DNA of 64,000 bases, from NCBI GenBank assembly GCA_964030475.1, contig CAXIPT010000010.1:2714366-2778365 (forward strand). The letters run 5' to 3'. Below the pieces are notes generated by a model that was not told the origin of the DNA, searched no databases, and saw nothing but the letters and a program-made list of their open reading frames with translations. Below, one piece after another: positions 46,851 to 59,066 of this stretch. Position numbers and translations under genes: made by a program. Every line of letters starts with the position of its first letter. Within the stretch, counting starts at the first letter, position 1. Source of the stretch: Tethya wilhelma. Taxonomy: Eukaryota > Porifera > Demospongiae > Tethyida > Tethyidae.

Positions 46851-47739
46851 ATTATCTTGTTTATTTCACTGTATGTATGTATAATAATGAATTATGTTCA
46901 TTGCTATTAGAGAAACAAAGCACAAGACTCCAATGGACATGCTGCTTCAATATGAGCTGGTGGGACACTAGACACAAGCATGCAGTCAAGTTCTCAACAA
47001 CCTTCACTGTTTAGACAGAATTATTTTTTGTCTTGCTTGTTGTATATATCTGAAATGAAAATAAACATGACTAGAAAAGCTTATTACACGTGCTCGCGGT
47101 AATACCTGCAGCGCATAATAATTTGCATTGGTGCACTTTGACCCCCACCACTTGGCCTTGCAGAAACGTATTTGCGCATGCGCAGATACTGCTTTCTTCA
47201 GTGTTTTCAGAGCCTCGAGGAAAAATATGAGGTGGAGCTGAAGGTGCTGTATTAGTGAACTTTGACCATTGGTCTCTGGAATCAAGGTTTCGAATATTTA
47301 CCTCAGATTTGTCAGATTCCTAAGTCAAAGTTCAAGAGTTCAGCCATTTTGTATTGGAGTCAATGGGAAAAGTAGCAGCCACAAGGGTGGGCTCAGGGAA
47401 AATTCCAGAGAAGAGCAACGGTTACTTTTTTGTACCAAGAGACTTTCTTTACATCTCCTAAGAACAGTCCTTTTTCAAGGTAAGTCGATTTTAGCCTGCA
47501 TAAGCTTTCTCCCATTGACTCTCCATATAAAATGGCTGTTCTAATTAAGCGAAAGCTGGCTAAGTAAAATGTGAAATGTCCAGCGATTTCTGGCAATGGT
47601 CTTCAGCTATGTCAATCCCAAACATGGTTTTCAAATTGACTGCATTCTCAGAGCAATTGTACTTAACCTTCACAGCTTTGGTGACTACAAACTTCCCACA
47701 AACTCTACGCAGCCTCTCCAATGTGCCATCTAAATTTTT
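46851..47739. other. No recognised gene
   Basis: Ordinary AT-rich sequence with short ORFs (for example 47004-47285 minus, 47269-47544 plus) that match nothing I know. Confidence 0.4.
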
Positions 47740-48725
47740 ATAATAAAAATTTTATAAAAATGAGAAGTGTAGGAATGGGCAGTGCGGTAAAAAGCAATGA
47801 AACAAGGCAAGTCTCTGAATTTCGGCACATGACTACTTCATTTTCATGAGTCAATTGCAAGTTTGAATTCCATCATTCGATGATAATTATCAGCCATTTG
47901 GCTCATGAGTCAATGCAAGCAATCACTTGATTAATTTAGATAAAGTAACAAGCATGTAGAGTGTAGGTACACAGTAGCGTATGAGAGTTGAGTACAAAAA
48001 ATGAAGTAGTCATGTGCCGAAATTCAGAGACTTGCCTTGTTTCATTGCTTTTTACCGCACTGCCCATTCCTACACTTCTCATTTTTATAAAATTTTTATT
48101 ATACTTGTTCATTCACTTTTTTAAACACTAAGGTGCTCAATTGCATGGAAAGAATCATACAGCAGAGACTAGTCAGTCTCTACAACATTTGATGCGCATG
48201 CGCATTATATGCACGTGTTCTATTGACGACCTTTGCCTACATAAAAGGCTAACTAATTTGACGACCTTTACCTACATCAAACAGCTAAATAAAAAGTACA
48301 GTATTTTATATCTAGAGTTTCAAAGCTGCCTAGATTTTGTTTGCTGCCTTTTCGCCAGCAAACGAGTTGAAAAGGACGTACTGTGCATCAAATGAAGTCC
48401 CACTATATGGTCAAAGTTGGCTCAATGCCTTTTGTTTGTCTGGAAATCGCGTTCAAGTAAGTCAGTTAGGAAGGAAGGAAGGAAGGAAGGGGAGAACAAA
48501 ATTGCACTGTTGTGGCTTCTCGCCAGCGCTCTCTCCAGAGTGCTCCAGAAACTTTCTGCCAGTTTTCTTGGTTAATACAGTAAGCAAACTGTCTGGGGGA
48601 GGCTATTAAATGTATTTGAAAGCTTACCTTTCTTTCCCTGAAAGTTTACAAGCATTAACATTTTGTATTGTGTCAATGGGACAGTCGGCCCATTCCTACT
48701 ATACGTACTACCATACGTATGAAAA
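47740..48725 (+). repeat. Dispersed repeat family H, copy B (complete)
   Basis: It starts with a hairpin of about 105-bp arms (47740-47845 against 47998-48103; GTGTAGGAATGGGCAGTGC and its inverse). Then comes a 600-bp body with AGTTGGCTCAATGCC and AAGTAAGTCAGTTAGGAAGG, ending GTCGGCCCATTCCTACTATA and a short palindrome around TACGTACTACCATACGTA. Copies are at 26250-26945 and 57525-58498. No transposase is coded, so it moved with help from elsewhere if it moved by itself. Confidence 0.85.
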
Positions 48726-49804
48726 TGGAACTGGGTGCAATTTTATCACTTCAATTCATGTATAATTTGTGTATACTTGTACATTATGTACTAAAATGTC
48801 ATGCTTTTTACAGGTCTGGCACAACTAAGAAAAAATAGGCAGTTTACCTTAGGTAATCAGTGATGTGAATTGGTATTCACAGCGTAGGTGGAAATCTCTC
48901 AAGCAGTTGTAAAAACTTTGTGGGCAAAACTACAATGGTAGTACTCGGGGCAGGCGCTTCTTTGTGGTGCATACTCGCGCTAATTGCATGCTCAGTATTG
49001 TTAGTTAATAGTTATCAGTGCGCAGATTGCTTTACCACTTGAACTAAACTGGCTCTCACCATTCACTGGATTAGAATTGTGTCCCATTTCCATTCCATGA
49101 TAGCTGAATGTAAGTGTAGGTTGCTATGAACTCAATCGCCGGTTGCTAATCAGAGCCCTGCCCAACCGCACAATTGTGTAATGTTTGATATTAAACTAAG
49201 GGGCCAGCGCAAACGCCCGTGAACTATGGACAGTCCGTATACTCTCCAGATCATAATTAGATCATGTACAGTACATGTACCACATGCAGCCAGCCATGTG
49301 GGGACTAAACATCATTTAGTGAGAAGCAAGTAGCTAGCCAAAAGACAGCTAATGGACTCAAGGAGGTAAGTGCTTGCTAGTGCAGAGATAGATTCTAGGT
49401 ACAGTAACAAAGATAAGCCTCAAAATAACCTGTAAGCAATCACCATACAGGGAGAGGCATAATCTACTACATGTATGAAAGCACTTGGCTTTAGACTAGC
49501 TGCCTTGCTCATAAATATTTGCAACAGTTTGTTGCACAGCATAGCAACTATTCTTCGTGTAGCAATTAAGTAAAAATGAATGAGGCTGAGATTACTGGCT
49601 ATATCTCTGCAACTCCACCCCTCAAAATTTGCATGGAGTATATATGCTCTGCTGAAAAGTAGCACAGCGCATCCGTGCAAGAAAAAAATTTAATGCAAAA
49701 ATGTTAATTAAACTAAACCCGCATTTTACTCCAAATTTCCTAAACGGCAGGTTTTCGCTTGACAGGTCACAATTACTGATGACAAAAGGAAAGATCCTGA
49801 ATAT
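48726..49804. other. No recognised gene
   Basis: AT-rich spacer between the family H repeat and the BEL/Pao left LTR. Short ORFs only. Confidence 0.4.
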
Positions 49805-49954
49805 TGTTGGTTTGTGCAATTATGGTAAAGGACACTACTTGTTTGATTTTGTAAAATTTCTGTAATGTTACGTTAATTTAGAGTTGCAAGTTTTTGTTCT
49901 AATATGTGTTTCTTGAAAATAAAGTCTATTTGAATCACTAAGAGGGTCGAAACA
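49805..49954 (+). repeat. BEL/Pao left LTR
   Basis: TG...CA ends; it contains AATAAA-like text (GAAAATAAAGTC) near its end, a probable polyadenylation signal. The bases after it (TGGTCCTTTGAGCCGG, from 49961) should include the primer-binding site; the tRNA is not identified. Confidence 0.85.
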
Positions 49955-50090
49955 TTATATGGTCCTTTGAGCCGGATCGGTAAAGAATCCATTTCTTTGC
50001 AAGCTCTCTTTCTGAAATAACTCTATTCGTTGTTGTTAGATTGTTTACAGGACTTTACTGTTCACCACGTGGTCCCTGTGACTGGCCGCC

Positions 50091-51740
50091 ATGGAAGCAA
50101 CTCTCACTAAACTTCAGAAACGTAGAGGCATTTGCAAAGCCTCTATCACTAAGTTCGCTGGCAAGGTTAAAGAAGTGGAAGCTGCCGCAGCGGATAAAGA
50201 CTCAAGTGCAGTGGACACAGCTCAACGCTACAAGGAAAGGTTAGTAGCCTTGGATACCGAGTTCAGAGAACACCACTACAACATTGTTGATCTCGTTGAT
50301 GGTGAAGAAGCCTTGGCTGATGAACAAACTATTCTTGATGAGCATGATGACGCCATTGGATTGCTTACTGAACTACTTCACAAACTAATCAGAGAAATTT
50401 CACCACCAGCTGGGGTAAGTAAGAAAGATCGTGATATCCAAGCCCGAAAGCTCACTCATCTAGGGCGAGCTATTGGTGCGGCTCAGACTCAAATAGGAGC
50501 AATCCCAGAAGACTCTGATGATCTTTACCTCATGCAAGAGTGTAGTGATCGGTTGAATGAGCACAAGACTGAACTGAAAGCTATTCATGGAGAACTTCTC
50601 ACATTGGAACTGTCAGAAACAGATGAACTGTTCAACATTCATGCTGGTCTCATCAAAAGGATCTTTGATTGCAACTACAAGCTCAGAAAGTTGTTAGCAG
50701 GACGCACAAGTTCTACTCAGAGTGTAGAGATGTGAAGTTGCCTAAATTAGATTTTCCTACCTTCGATGGCAAAGTGCTAAATTGGACAAGATTCTGGGAG
50801 CAATTCACAATATCGATTCACGAACATCCAGACATATCGGATTCAGACTAGCTGGTGTACTTGCAGCAAGCTCTAAAGGATGGTACAGCAAAATCCGTCA
50901 TTGACGGTCTCTCACGTTCAGGTGATCACTACAACGAAGCAATCGACTGTCTGAAACAGAGATATGATCGTCCCAGGTTGATTCATCGCACTCATGTGCA
51001 GATGATCATAGAAACGCAACCAATCAAGGAAGGGACTGGTCGAGAAATTCGTCGACTACATGACCAAGTACAACAGCATTTGAGAGCCCTCAAGTCCATG
51101 GGAATGGAGCCGTCTGGTTCATTCATAACCTCCGTGCTGGAGTTGAAACTCGACACCACCACTATGTTTGAATGGCAAAAGCACTCTCAGGAGTTGAATG
51201 ATGTTCCTGAATATGACAAGCTGTTAACATGCGAGCTCAAGCTTCAGAAGTTTCTGACGACCGAAAGAGATTCAGCAAGCAGTCTGATCAAGGCAAACGA
51301 CACTCAAGCGGTGGTAAGCCAATTGCCTCATTTGTTACTACCCCTAACACTCAATCTATATCTTGTGTTTTGTGTCCAAGCGACAAATACCCACTCTATG
51401 TCTGCCCTAAGTTCAAAAGCATGCCTCATGATCAGATGATTTAAACACTAAAGGAGCATTCCATATGTATGAATTGCCTAAGACCAGGTCATTTTGTGAA
51501 ACAATGTAAATCTGTCCATCATTGTCGTAAGTGTCAGAAACCGCACCATACATTGTTGCATCTTAAGAAGGCGGAATCTGAAACACCCGCTAATGCACGT
51601 GTACCTCATGCTGTTCCTGTGTCTACTAGTATCGCCTCAGGTGTATCGTCTGCATCGCTGCTCATGACATGTCATGTGTGTATTGAATCACATAATGGTG
51701 GCTTGATAGTGCCTCCTCTGCCTCGTTCATCTCTGAAAGG
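50091..51740 (+). pseudogene. BEL/Pao Gag region
   Basis: An ORF from ATG 50091 (214 residues, Ala/Glu/Lys-rich, helical) precedes the DUF1759-like Gag core in other frames: PKLDFPTFDGKVLNWTRFW (50742-50800), an in-frame TAG at 50849-50851, then 50855-51300 (AIDCLKQRYDRP). Zinc-knuckle text follows: CVLC near 51365 and CMNCLRPGHFVKQC with CRKCQKPHH at 51463-51550. Gag would package the RNA. Frame changes near 50732 and 51230-51440 inactivate it. Confidence 0.85.
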
Positions 51741-53887
51741 TTAGCAAATTCACTCTCTCTCCCTCGTTCGAATAGAAGAATCAATGTAACAGGCATAGCA
51801 GGTCTCTCACATCAAGCTCAGAATCACTCGACAACTACATTCACGTTATGTTCAGTTCAACCAACTGGGAACCGTTTTAAAGTCACAGCCATTGTTGTTC
51901 CAAAGGTCACGTGTGATTTACCGTTCCACCCAGTTCATTTTAGTTCAAGTTGGAAACATTTGTGTGACGTGCCACTAGCTGACCCAAACTTTGGATTCCC
52001 TCGTAGAGTCGACATACTCCTTGGTGTAGAAGTCTATGTGGAAGCTCTCCTGCATGGCCGGCGGGTTGGAGCTCCAGATGCACCTGTTGCATTCGAAACA
52101 GAATTTGGATGGGTCTTGGCAGGAAACACATGTACCAGTCACAATCAGTCTGTTGGTACAGTTGCAACTCATCATGTCGTTCACAAGTCTACAGATGATA
52201 TCATTCGCAAGTTCTGGGAAACAGAAGAGAGTCCTACTGGAAAGATGTCTCTAACTCCAGGAGAGAAGTTTGTCGTGGAACATTTTGAAACAAACCACTT
52301 CCGAGATGAGACAGGGAGATTTGTGGTCCCACTCCCTCAGAAGACGAACCCATCTGAATTTGGTGAATCTCGTTCTCAAGCAGTGAGGAGATTTGTCAAT
52401 CTCGAGAGATCTCTTCAATCCAAGAATCGTGTTCAAGTCTTCAATGAAGTAATGTCAGAGTACTTTGACTCTGGACCTGCAGAATTAGTTCCCCCAGAAG
52501 ATCTGTCGAAACCGTCACGTGAAGTATTTTATGTGCCTATGCACATAGTATATAAGGAATCGAGCTCCACAACCAAGGTGCGTATTGGGTTCGATGCCTC
52601 AGCTCAAAGCTCTACTGGTGTGTCACTGAATGACTTGCTGTTAGTTGGCCCAACTGTCCACTCGACACTTGTAGATGTGATGTTCAGGTTCAGACTGTAT
52701 CGAATAGTGTTGATCGCAGACATGAGTCGAATGTATCGAGCTGTGAAGTTATCTGAGTCTGACAAGGATCTTCATCGGTTTGTTTGGAGAGAACATGCTG
52801 GAAAGCCGCTTCAGGATTTCCGTATGACTCGTGTGACGTTTGGAGTGTCAGCCTCTCCATTTGCAGCGAACAAGGCCGTTAGACAGAATGCCACAGATTT
52901 AGCTATGCAGTACCCTCTTGCTGCAGAGGTGGTCATCAAGTCATATTTCGTTGACGACTGTCTGTTCGGAGCAGACACGGTGACTGATGCTGTAGAGATG
53001 CAAAGCCAACTTCAAGAACTGTTCAAGAAAGGAGGCTTCTTGCTTAGAAAGTGGAACTCCAGTGACAGAGCCGTACTGGAACATCTACCACCAGAGTTGA
53101 CTGACGATCAATCCGTTCATCTACTTTCAGATCCAGAGTGCTACACCAAGACTCTTGGAATTCAGTGGAATTCATGTCGAGATTAGAAGTGTTCAAACCA
53201 AACCTACACACCGAAGTCACCAAACGCTCATTTGTATCTGACTTTGGAAAGACTTTCGACATTCTAGGATGGTATTCTCCTACAGAGAGTATGGGAGAAA
53301 AGAATTGATTGGGATGAACTGGTGCCCCTACCTATCCTCGATGAGTGGTTACAGTGGAGATTGGAGCTACCTCTGATCACTGATATCAGCATTCCTCGTT
53401 GCTATTACCCCAAATCAGTACAGGTCAAGTCATTTCGACTACATGGATTTTCGGATGCATCGGAACAAGCCTATGCCGCGGTGTGGTGTATCTTCGAACC
53501 ACGGACACTAACAATTGTGTTCACACTTCTCTTGTTTGTGCTAAAACCAAAGTCACACCCATCAAACGTCTCTCACTACCCAGATTGGAACTCTGCGGAG
53601 CTGGTCTGTTTGCTAAGTTATTGTTTCATGTCAAGGAAGCTTTGAACCTGCCTCTCCAAGAAGTTTACACTTGGACAGATAGCACCGTAGTGTTGAATTG
53701 GTTGGATGGTAACCCACGTCGATTCAAAACATTTGTTGGAAATCGTGTATCTTGTATTCTTGAGCTCATCCCATCCAGTCATTGGCACCATGTTAGTGGT
53801 GCACAGAATCCTGCAGACTGTGCCTCGAGTGGTCTGTTTCTATCTGAGTTACTCCAGCACAACTTGTGGTGGAAAGGTCCAGAGTAG
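51650..53887 (+). pseudogene. BEL/Pao protease, reverse transcriptase and RNase H
   Basis: The aspartic protease site LDSASSASFISERLA lies at about 51700-51745, out of frame with both the Gag text and the next ORF. The 408-residue ORF 51960-53186 holds the Pao RT: FDASAQ, ADMSRMYRAVKL, VTFGVSASPFAANKAV and a FVDD catalytic box (YXDD type). RNase H follows in 53322-53887 after frame changes: GFSDASEQAYAAV, LPRLELCGA, WTDSTVVLNWL and VSGAQNPADCASSG. Together these copy RNA into DNA. The shifts near 53186 and 53520 break the polyprotein. Confidence 0.9.
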
Positions 53888-54189
53888 TTGGTTCAGACGT
53901 CAGAACACTGGCCCAAGCTTACTACTGGTGTTGATGTAATTGAGCCTTCTGAAGAGTCGGAAATTTGTCTACTTTTGTTGACTATGCATACCACTGAACC
54001 AGTGATTGATATCAGCAAATTCTCAAGCTTCACCAAACTCAAACGAGTCACTGTATGGGTTCGATGATTCGTGAACAATTGTCGTAAGAAGGAGCAAGCA
54101 GAATGTTCACATTTGACAGTGACAGAGCTTGAAGCTGCTGAGCAGTATTGGTTTCATATCGTGCAACAAGACTGTTTTCGTGAGTAGAT

Positions 54190-55466
54190 TGAGCTTCTCA
54201 AGAAGGAGAAAATTCTTCCCAATTCAAGTCGTATTTTGTCTCTTCATCCTTATTTGGACTCCAACTCCCTCTTACGTGTTGGCGGTAGAGAGAATCTTAC
54301 CAAGACCTCAAGTCCAAGTAAGCATCCAGTGATTGTCCATGGGAAACATCCTGTCACAAAGCTGTTGATCGTATCTGAGCATTTAAGATTACTTCATGCT
54401 GGACTGCAGCTTTTGTCATCAATGCTTGGCCAACATGTTCACATTATTGGTCACAGAAAGACCATTCGATCGATAACACGAAGCTGTTTCGTGTGTCGGA
54501 AGCACTCTGCTAAGCCCTAGCCACAGATCATGGGAGCACTTCCCAATGAATGGATCACTCAAGACTCAGTCTTTCAACAAACTGGAATCGATTATGCAGG
54601 GCCCCTCTACCTTAAGTATGGCTATTCACGTAAGCGGACTGTTGTAAAGGCATACATATATGTGTTTGTGTCGATGACTGTTAAAGCAGTGCATTTAGAG
54701 CTGGTGTCCGACCTGACTTCCGAAGCCTTTATTGCGTGTCTCCGACGATTTGTAAGTAGACGTGGCCTGCCTACTCTGCTTTGGAGTGACAATGGAAGCA
54801 ATTTTGTGGGAGCTTCCAGAGAGCTGAAAGAGTTTGACCAGTTTCTACAGTCACAACAAGCACAAGGTGAAATTTCTGAATTCAGAATATTTCATGGAAG
54901 TTTATTCCAGAGCACTCACCCAATTCTGGTGGTCTTTGGGAGGCAGCAGTCTAGAGTTTTAAGCGACATTTTAGACGTGTCGTGGGTGATACCAGACTCA
55001 CCTTTGAAGAAGCAACTACTGTGCTCACACAGATAGAAGCCTGCACAGACCATTGGCACCGTTACCCTTCGATGAAGATGGTGTGGAAGCACTGACACCA
55101 GGACATTTTCTCATTGGTCGTCCTTTAAGTTCGCTTCCTGATGGTCCGAAAACCTACCAATCTGTATCACTGTTGAAGAGATGGCAAGCTCTACTAAGAC
55201 ATTTTTGGAAGCGGTGGCATCTGGAATATATCGTTACTCTCCGTAGATGTGTAAAATGGCACTATCCCATGAGGAATTTCCTAGTTGGAGGTTTGGTCAC
55301 CATTCACGAATCCAACTTACTGCCTGGCAAATGGCCTCTAGCTCGGGTGCAGGAGATTCATCCAGGAAGAGATCGGATAGTCAGAGTGGTAACTGTGAAA
55401 ACTTCTTCTGGAACATACAAACGTCCCGTTACCAAGGTAGCGTTGGTATTACCTATTGATCAATGA
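54190..55466 (+). pseudogene. BEL/Pao integrase and DUF5641-like C-terminus
   Basis: The HHCC-type start is in the ORF 54236-54520 (LRLLHAGLQLLSSMLG, CFVCRKHSAKP). After a TAG, 54530-55036 holds the catalytic core: GIDYAGPLYLKYG with the first Asp and LLWSDNGSNFVGA with the second. The Glu region lies near 54940 in a shifted frame. ORF 55053-55466 is the usual C-terminal module (LTPGHFLIGRPLSSLP, KRWQALLRHFWKRW, GDLV-like GGLVTI). It would insert the DNA copy. The stop and shift make it inactive. Confidence 0.9.
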
Positions 55467-55591
55467 CTTTGAACCTGAATTGTTTAATTTGTTTGTAATT
55501 TAATTTTATTGTTGTGGACTCATGTTAGCTAGTTCTGAACATTTGATTGTATCACATGTAAGACCGTCGACGTCGGTCTTGGCCAGCAGAA

Positions 55592-55760
55592 TGTTGGTTT
55601 GTGCAATTATGGTAAAGGACACTATATGTACTTGTTTGATTTTGTACAATTTCTGTATTGTTACGGTAATTTAGAGTTGCAAGTTTTTGTTCCTTGGTGA
55701 CAGTTGAACATGTGTTTCTCGAAAATAAAATCTATTTGAATCACTAAGAGAGTCGAAACA
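55592..55760 (+). repeat. BEL/Pao right LTR
   Basis: It matches the left LTR with two small insertions (about 5 bp near 55623 and about 13 bp near 55694). Confidence 0.9.
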
Positions 55761-57188
55761 ATATTTGCTTGAGGAACTAGTACTTATTTGGGAGGACAAA
55801 GAATCAGATAGTGAAGCAGATAAAGTCACATGCTCATTAATGTATACAGTATTATATGTAGCACGAGAATTTATGAATCAACAAGTTACTGCTTCGAATT
55901 TCCAGATTGTATTGTGAACCTGAAATACATCCAAAACTACAGGTAAGTGATAGAAATACATCAAAGTGGTTACTAATCAGCTGATAATCCACTTCCAATA
56001 TCACTTAAAGCAAAAATGTGTTTACAAAAAGTTTGGATTAGTTCTCTACCACAAAGACAGCGTGATCTATTAGTTTACCTGTCTTGAGCACTTGGAAGAC
56101 TCAATGATGAAACCAGTGAAAGCGATTGTACAGAGCTAACAAGTTATCAACCCCCTAAAACAGACAAGCAGTTATTAAGATTGGTAAGATTCTCATAGTG
56201 AAATTGATCAAATGGATGGTGAACAATCTATATACAGTCCAGAAGGTTTCAGTATTGATGCTCTCATAAAAAACTGACCCTGTTTTACAGCTATAATTTC
56301 CAAGAATCACACGTAAAAGGGATATTTAATTAAGTTTTTACTTATGTACTCCCACACACCTCCAAATTCTTCTTGCTGAAATTGTAGAGGTCTGTGGAGG
56401 TTCTAGAAAGGTTATGAGAATTACACTTGATCATTACATGACAATATAGCTTAGATGTACCGTGGTAGATCAGTGCGGAAGATATTGTACAGTGCATTTT
56501 ACAATTGCTAGTGTTGATATCCTGAAAAGCAATACTTGAGTGTATTGAAGGGATCAGCACAGGAGGCACAACTATTCAACTTGTGCAACCATTGCCTTTA
56601 CAACATTTGAATAAGAAACCCAAATGCCCAATTTACATTAGCACAAGAAGCAATGCACAAACCAAATGTTTTTCAACTTTGCAAGATATTACAATTGAAA
56701 TTCATACAACTGGGATGAAAAGTTCACAAACACTTGACAGTAGAGGACACCTGGTAGCAACAAATGCACATAGTCAATCGTCTATAAAACGGAAATTCAC
56801 ACAATCACCATTGAATCCCCCCCACATGCTAGGCAAAAAAGGGCCTTAAAGACAACAAACAGTGAAAATTCCCACCAGGAATCTAAATTTCTGTTTCTAA
56901 CACTTGTGACCTTTGCCAAAGTTCAGAACCAACAAGCCATGCTAGTGTACATGTTCATGTAGAAATGAAAATCTCTAGCATACATTACCAGCAAAGCTAA
57001 TAATAATGGCACTCTCAGAGAGTTCAAAGATTTGTATGAATGTTTACAATTAGTAACCCATACTAATGAAAACATATTACCACACTGACCTTATGGAGCT
57101 AGCAAAGGTTAGCGAACATAATGGAGAAACTGTAACATTATTGCATAAGTGCACTAACTTTAAATGAACACATCAATTTCTTATTCAG
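55761..57188. other. Spacer, possible start of the decayed transposon gene
   Basis: Exon-like open bits separated by GTAAG-type donors occur (for example 55990-56190), but none is recognisable. The ORF 56583-56849 matches nothing I know. Confidence 0.35.
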
Positions 57189-58880
57189 GTATGGCAATCA
57201 CTTTACACAGTAATGGTTGCAGCATATTGTCTTCAAAGTTTACACAAAAAATTACTGTCCAAGTACACAGACACTACTAACTATCACAGAAAGAATTTCA
57301 AAATGAGAGTGATCAGTTTGAGTGAAAGAGATGACTTATGGAAGTTCTGGAGTCAGTTTGTGTTTGAAGATTGCATGGGATTGTTCCTATCAATAAAGAT
57401 GTAAGAATTGGGACCTAGAATAGCACCTTTGTTTACAGCTTATGACAGGACAACATATCATCATTTGATACTCCACCATCATTCTAACATTCTCATCACA
57501 AAGCGGACTAATATGGTCACAAGTAGTAAAAATTTCAAAAAAAAAGCAGTGTAGGAATGGGCAGTGCATTAAAAAGTATTGGAACAAGGCAGGGTCTCAA
57601 TTTCGGCACATGACTACTTCATTTTTATTCTTGATCCTTGATATGGATTTTCTGCGATGATCTGTATAATAGTACCGTAGCTCTTGCATTAGTTCAAATT
57701 TCTCCCTAATCACTTGGCTACTAAAGCAATAGAGTAAACTATAACAGACAGGTATTTAAACTGGACTGCCGGCCAAGAGTTGGGCATAAAAATGAAGTAG
57801 TCATGTGCCAAAATTGAGACCCTGCCTTGTTCCAATACTTTTTAATGCACTGCCCATTCCTACACTGCTTTTTTTTTTGAAATTTTTACTACTTGTTCAT
57901 TCACTTTTTTCAACACTACAGTGTGTAGACTATCAGAGACTGGTTAGTCCGTACAAAAAGCTTGAGTAGCAGCTAAACGTGCACTACATTATGCTTGAAG
58001 AGGCTAATGTGCATGCGCATATTAATGCCACGTGGATAGATGACCTTTGAACTCTACCTACAAAGATGGCTGAATTGAAGTATGTGAATTTATACACTAA
58101 GTTTCAAAGCTTTCTAGTTTTTGTTTAGGCCTATTTATGATGAAAGCGAGTGTCAAGGAATGTAGTACCCATGAAAAGAACTTACTTTGTGCTGTCAAAG
58201 TTGGCTCAACACATTCTGGGTCTCTGGAAATGCTTTTCAAGTAAGTCAGTTAGGAAGTAAGTAAGTAGAACAAAAATGGCACTATGGTGGCTTCTCACTA
58301 GCGCTCTCTACGAGTGCTGCAGAAAGCTTTTGTGAGTTTTAGGCCTTGCATGCAGTTGGTAATCTGTCAGTGAGAGCTTCTGAGCAACTTTGAAGGTTTA
58401 ATTTTGTTTGACTAGATTTTTATGGCGGCCAACATTTTGTATTGTGTCTATGGGACAGTCGGCCCATTCCTACTATACGTACTACCATACGTATGATAGA
58501 CGAATGTCATGAGATGTGCATTAATAAGGATATGAAACAGGCATTAGTTAGAGCAACATAACTTCACAAGATACTTTGTATTCACATAGCCTTTACCCTA
58601 AACCATTTTTTTTTCATGACAAGTCCAGCTGTCATACAGATATATGTTTGATTGTAGAAAAGAAATATCAAACTAAGAAGAGATTATCAAATCCATGATC
58701 ACTCTGGTACAACATTCTAGCTTACTACCCATGACAGCAGAGAACAACAGATGCCTTTCTAACCCTTTTTCTTCAGCCACCCCTCAGCAAGCCCATGACT
58801 TGTTGCATTTCAGAACATTTGGAAATGATGATCTAACTCTATACAAAAGGATCTTGCAAGCACAACACCAGTAAGACGAC
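57189..58880 (+). pseudogene. Decayed invertebrate transposon ORF, interrupted by a family H repeat
   Basis: Pieces on the plus strand: 57213-57402 (LSERDDLWKFWSQFVFEDCM), 57405-57540 (ELGPRIAPLFTAYDRTTYHH) and, after the family H repeat, 58735-58840 (ENNRCLSNPF, TPQQAHDLLHFRTFGNDDLT). From memory these phrases belong to a family of long intron-containing genes abundant in sponge and cnidarian genomes, which look transposon-derived. No complete domain remains. Family name and role are not settled. Confidence 0.4.
57525..58498 (+). repeat. Dispersed repeat family H, copy C (complete)
   Basis: The hairpin arms are 57525-57632 and 57790-57892 (GTGTAGGAATGGGCAGTGCA and inverse). The body and the end GTCGGCCCATTCCTACTATA match copies A and B. 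It splits the transposon remnant 57189-58880. Confidence 0.85.
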
Positions 58881-59066
58881 ATAAGCTGCTAACAATGAAA
58901 AAAGGTGGGAAGCCAAATCAATCTTCAGAAAGAAGAGCATGATCAAATAACAAAATGTTTAAGGCAACAATTGGCATTGTGTGTGATGGTCAACGTATTC
59001 TTATTTATTCTCCTGACACAGATATCAATTTGATAGAATATCACTGATACATCTCACTGAAGTACA

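Larger units (their letters stand above)
49805..55760 (+). mobile_element. BEL/Pao LTR retrotransposon, complete structure, decayed ORFs
   Basis: Two LTRs (49805-49954 and 55592-55760), both starting TGTTGGTTTGTGCAATTATG and ending GTCGAAACA, bound a 5.96-kb element with ATAT on both sides (49801-49804, 55761-55764). Gag, protease, reverse transcriptase, RNase H, integrase and the C-terminal DUF5641-like domain lie in the order usual for BEL/Pao. Frameshifts and stops break it in several places and the LTRs differ by small indels, so it is not a fresh insertion. No envelope-like ORF is seen. Confidence 0.93.
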
